Assembly: GCA_964196155.1 (NCBI GenBank)
Contig: CAXMRP010000067.1
Coordinates: forward strand, 1 to 7,917
Source of the DNA: CAXMRP01 sp964196155
Lineage (GTDB): Bacteria; Pseudomonadota; Alphaproteobacteria; Rhizobiales; Afifellaceae
Length of the DNA stretch: 7,917 bases
Reading direction: 5' to 3'
In this document: one piece after another, positions 6,222 to 7,917 of the stretch
How positions within the stretch are numbered: position 1 is the first letter of the stretch
Layout of the letters: each line of letters begins with the position of its first letter
The notes under the pieces: generated by a model
The model's database searches: none
What the model was told of the DNA's origin: nothing
What the model saw: the letters and a program-made list of their open reading frames with translations, nothing else
Translations under genes and position numbers: made by a program

Positions 6222-6998
6222 ATGCGCATCTTGAACCGATTCACGACCAACCGTTCGCCCCGCGGCGCCCCACCGGCTCTGCCCGAGGGCGTGCGGGTCT
6301 ATGCAGTAGGCGATATTCACGGTCGCTACGATCTGCTGCTGGAAATATATGAGCGCATTCAGGCTGATCTTTCTGGGAACAAGCCGGTGCACAGTGTCGG
6401 CATATTTCTCGGTGATTATGTCGATCGCGGGCCGTCTTCACGCGATGTTCTGGCGTGGATCAGCGAGTGCAAGCTGGTGTTCAATGAATGGGTGTTTTTG
6501 CGGGGCAATCACGAGGAAGCGCTGGAGCGGTTCCTGGCCGAACCGGGAATTGTCGACCAATGGCGGCAGTTTGGCGGGTTTGAGACCCTGTACTCGTATG
6601 GTGTGACGCCGCCGGTGGACCGGTCGGGGGAAGCGATTGATTCCAGCCATCAGGAATTTGTGAAAGTGTTTCCCGATCGCCAACGCCGGCTTCTGGCGCA
6701 AATGGAAAACCATGTGATCGTCGGCGATTATTTTTTCGTCCATGCCGGAGTTCGCCCCGGGGTGGCGCTGGACCAGCAGGAGACGGATGACCTGTTGTGG
6801 ATTCGCGAACCGTTCCTGAGCAGTGGCGCGGATTTTGGAAAGTTCGTCGTGCACGGGCACACACCGGTGGCGGAGCCGGACGAGCGGGTGAACCGCTTCA
6901 ATATCGATACCGGCGCTTATCTCACCAACCGGCTGACCTGCCTGGTGCTGGAAGGGCAGGGGCGTCGGATTTTCCAGACAGGCGGGGCGGAAAGTTAG
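6222..6998 (+). CDS. PPP-family metallophosphatase (serine/threonine protein phosphatase-like)
   Basis: This 258-residue cytoplasmic phosphoesterase uses a two-metal centre to hydrolyse phosphate esters. The diagnostic motifs appear in order: GDIHG (30-34), GDYVDRG (64-70), GNHE (95-98), the metal-binding FVHAG (172-176) and HGHTP (211-215). A terminal INIDTGAY-like segment (FNIDTGAY, 226-233) is also typical. It matches bacterial PP1/PP2A-like enzymes such as those related to PrpA/PrpB, and diadenosine tetraphosphatase (ApaH) relatives share the same motifs. The first 20 residues are a variable, basic extension; there is no signal peptide or membrane segment. AGG lies 4 bases before the ATG, a rather short spacing. 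No kinase gene is nearby, so the partner substrate is unknown. It is probably transcribed alone, since the following DNA is mobile-element debris. Confidence 0.88.
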   Translation: MRILNRFTTNRSPRGAPPALPEGVRVYAVGDIHGRYDLLLEIYERIQADLSGNKPVHSVGIFLGDYVDRGPSSRDVLAWISECKLVFNEWVFLRGNHEEALERFLAEPGIVDQWRQFGGFETLYSYGVTPPVDRSGEAIDSSHQEFVKVFPDRQRRLLAQMENHVIVGDYFFVHAGVRPGVALDQQETDDLLWIREPFLSSGADFGKFVVHGHTPVAEPDERVNRFNIDTGAYLTNRLTCLVLEGQGRRIFQTGGAES

Positions 6999-7064
6999 GA
7001 TGAAGACAGGCTATCGCGCTTAATTTAAGGAGCCGAGTTTAGAGTCAGTAGAACAATATTTGTT

Positions 7065-7074
7065 GGGGGGGGGG
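7065..7074 (+). repeat. Homopolymer of ten G
   Basis: Ten consecutive G at the edge of the insertion-sequence remnant, 67 bases after the phosphatase stop. Runs this long are prone to slippage in replication and sequencing. Confidence 0.85.
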
Positions 7075-7184
7075 AGAGCCAGTTGATACTGAGGGGCAAG
7101 CGAAATTTATTGAATTCAACCCCTTGCACAGTAGAGTTTCTTGGAGATTTATGGCTGAGTTAAGGAAAGGTTCGATGTTTCCCA

Positions 7185-7206
7185 GTCGAAAAGCGGCTGT
7201 CGAAAA
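7185..7206 (+). repeat. Short direct repeat, two 8-base copies
   Basis: GTCGAAAA occurs twice, separated by GCGGCT, inside the insertion-sequence remnant. It is short enough to be chance. Confidence 0.3.
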
Positions 7207-7250
7207 TTCGCAAAGACAGTCAAGTCTGATGCCCCGAAAGAAACCGTTAC

Positions 7251-7328
7251 CCCCCAAAGGCCCATTTCCATCAAGCCGCGCAAGCGGCATCTCTCATCAA
7301 GCGTGAGGTGACTGTATTGTGTTCCCAT
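7251..7328 (-). pseudogene. IS30-family transposase, N-terminal fragment
   Basis: From an ATG at 7328 the minus strand encodes 26 codons, including MGTQYSHLTLDERCRL and GLMEMGL. This is the conserved beginning of IS30-family transposases, the start of the N-terminal helix-turn-helix region. After GL the similarity stops abruptly at about 7257, where the family would continue with the helix-turn-helix and then the DDE catalytic core. The frame runs on about 100 bases into unrelated sequence and carries no catalytic residues. It cannot be active. Confidence 0.75.
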
Positions 7329-7378
7329 GGCGATCCCGGACATAGCCGGTGTCGCACTTGGATTGTGAATCTAGTCTC

Positions 7379-7453
7379 AAGGCCATCGCTGACAATCCCG
7401 GCGAAGTCATCAATGTCAAAACAGCGCCAGCCCGCAAAAAGCAGAAACAGTAG
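7379..7453 (+). pseudogene. Possible C-terminal coding remnant
   Basis: Directly beyond the insertion-sequence end, one frame reads AIADNPGEVINVKTAPARKK and then a stop at 7451. The composition, an acidic to mixed stretch followed by a basic tail, looks more protein-like than the overlapping frame of the downstream gene. It could be the tail of a gene cut by the insertion, but I do not recognise it, and 24 codons is too short to be sure. Confidence 0.2.
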
Positions 7454-7487
7454 GGTGGTCGGAAATCACCAGCGCAATACCGGGCCG

Positions 7488-7730
7488 ATGATGGCAAGCT
7501 CGAGATGCGGCGCCAGAACCCGTTCGGGAAATCCTTGCAAATCGCCCTGTGTGCGGGGCAAAGGCCGGTGTCGCATGCACGGCGGCGCCAAAGGCTCAGG
7601 CGCACCGTTCGGCAACCAAAATGCGCTGAAGCATGGCCGCTATACCCGGGAACATCTCCAGTTCGAACTGGAAGGTACTGCCCTTATGAAGCAGATTATC
7701 GAACTGAGGCGGCCCATCGACGATCTATAA
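7488..7730 (+). CDS. Small Cys-rich HGGxSTG-like protein
   Basis: This 80-residue protein of unknown function matches the pattern of the HGGxSTG family (name from memory), small proteins common near phage and insertion-sequence genes. Visible features are CGARTRSGNPC (7-17), RCRMHGG (27-33) and GAPFGNQNALKHGRYT (38-53). Cys7, Cys17, Cys21, Cys28 and His31 could form a zinc site. The last 27 residues are less typical. The ATG at 7488 is followed at once by a second ATG; an upstream ATG at 7413 would add 25 residues unlike the family. No start has a good ribosome-binding site. The gene lies just right of the IS30 remnant, which fits an accessory region. The function is not known. Confidence 0.65.
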   Translation: MMASSRCGARTRSGNPCKSPCVRGKGRCRMHGGAKGSGAPFGNQNALKHGRYTREHLQFELEGTALMKQIIELRRPIDDL

Positions 7731-7917
7731 AGTGATGAGAATTGGCAGATAAAGTCGGAATGCCAACTTTTTTGGGAGGCCGGTGGCTATGCGCGTGATT
7801 GGGTTCGTTTTGCCAGAATCGGTTTGTCAGGAATGATATCGCGTGTTGAGTGCATGCTACAGCTGTAGACAGACCCCGGAGTTCAAAGCCCCAAAGCTTC
7901 AACTCAACCAAACAGCC
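7731..7917. other. Right end of the window without a recognised gene
   Basis: I see no convincing gene, RNA or terminator here. The frame of the preceding gene stays open after its TAA up to a TAG at 7866, a 45-codon stretch with no family resemblance that I can name. A short palindrome is noted separately. Confidence 0.5.
7857..7868. repeat. Perfect 12-base palindrome
   Basis: CTACAGCTGTAG is self-complementary over its whole length. It stands alone in noncoding sequence; a protein-binding site is possible, as is chance. Confidence 0.35.

Larger units (their letters stand above)
7035..7378 (-). mobile_element. Internally deleted IS30-family insertion sequence remnant
   Basis: The right side (7251-7378) contains the start of an IS30 transposase. 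Just upstream of it, ACTAGATTCA on the minus strand resembles the IS30 terminus TGTAGATTCA (from memory). At the left, 7035-7047 reads GAGTTTAGAGTCA, which agrees at 10 of 13 positions with the minus-strand sequence GAGACTAGATTCA at 7366-7378. These may be the two terminal inverted repeats, leaving only about 344 bases of an element that is normally about 1 kb or longer. The interior from 7048 to about 7250 is AT-richer than the surroundings, with no recognisable coding sequence. The transposase fragment is solid; the left boundary is tentative. Confidence 0.5.

Noticed and set aside
5557..6234. Plus-strand open frame of 225 codons opposite the ClpP-like gene
   Set aside because: It runs through a divergent promoter region and the antisense of a gene with a signal peptide and hallmark motif.
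7045..7290. Minus-strand 81-codon frame in the insertion-sequence remnant
   Set aside because: No motif or family resemblance; it crosses the run of ten G and a likely breakpoint, so it looks like background.

Overview
The window is a GC-rich stretch of chromosome, most likely from an alphaproteobacterium and possibly Hyphomicrobiales. This is an inference from the codon bias, the short PilZ gene and the ClpP-like secreted protein, both typical of that group. No rRNA, tRNA or CRISPR array was seen.

Left part (1-5002). A minus-strand gene for a periplasmic family 5 (Dpp/Opp-type) solute-binding protein is transcribed away from a 235-base divergent intergenic region. On the other side lies a tight plus-strand operon of three polyamine-type enzymes: a PLP-dependent ornithine decarboxylase-like enzyme, a deoxyhypusine synthase-like enzyme, and an agmatinase-type ureohydrolase. 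The second gene starts 4 bases after the first ends. The third overlaps the second by 4 bases. Bacteria have no eIF5A, so the deoxyhypusine synthase homologue probably moves an aminobutyl group between small amines. The simplest reading is a homospermidine-type polyamine route in which the decarboxylase and ureohydrolase supply putrescine. A more unusual option is a guanidino-polyamine intermediate that the ureohydrolase later trims.

Middle part (5016-6998). A short PilZ-domain gene on the minus strand is broken by a +1 frameshift; both halves are clearly recognisable. Upstream of it, on the same strand, is a small secreted ClpP/crotonase-like protein. Across a 227-base divergent region carrying two clear dyads lies a PPP-family metallophosphatase on the plus strand.

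Right part (6999-7917). This is lower-GC accessory DNA. It holds a remnant of an IS30-family insertion sequence (transposase N-terminus plus terminus-like ends, interior lost), a run of ten G, and a small Cys-rich protein resembling the mobile-element-associated HGGxSTG family. The last 187 bases have no recognisable gene.

The strongest candidate for something not fully described is the three-gene polyamine cluster with its odd deoxyhypusine synthase-like enzyme.
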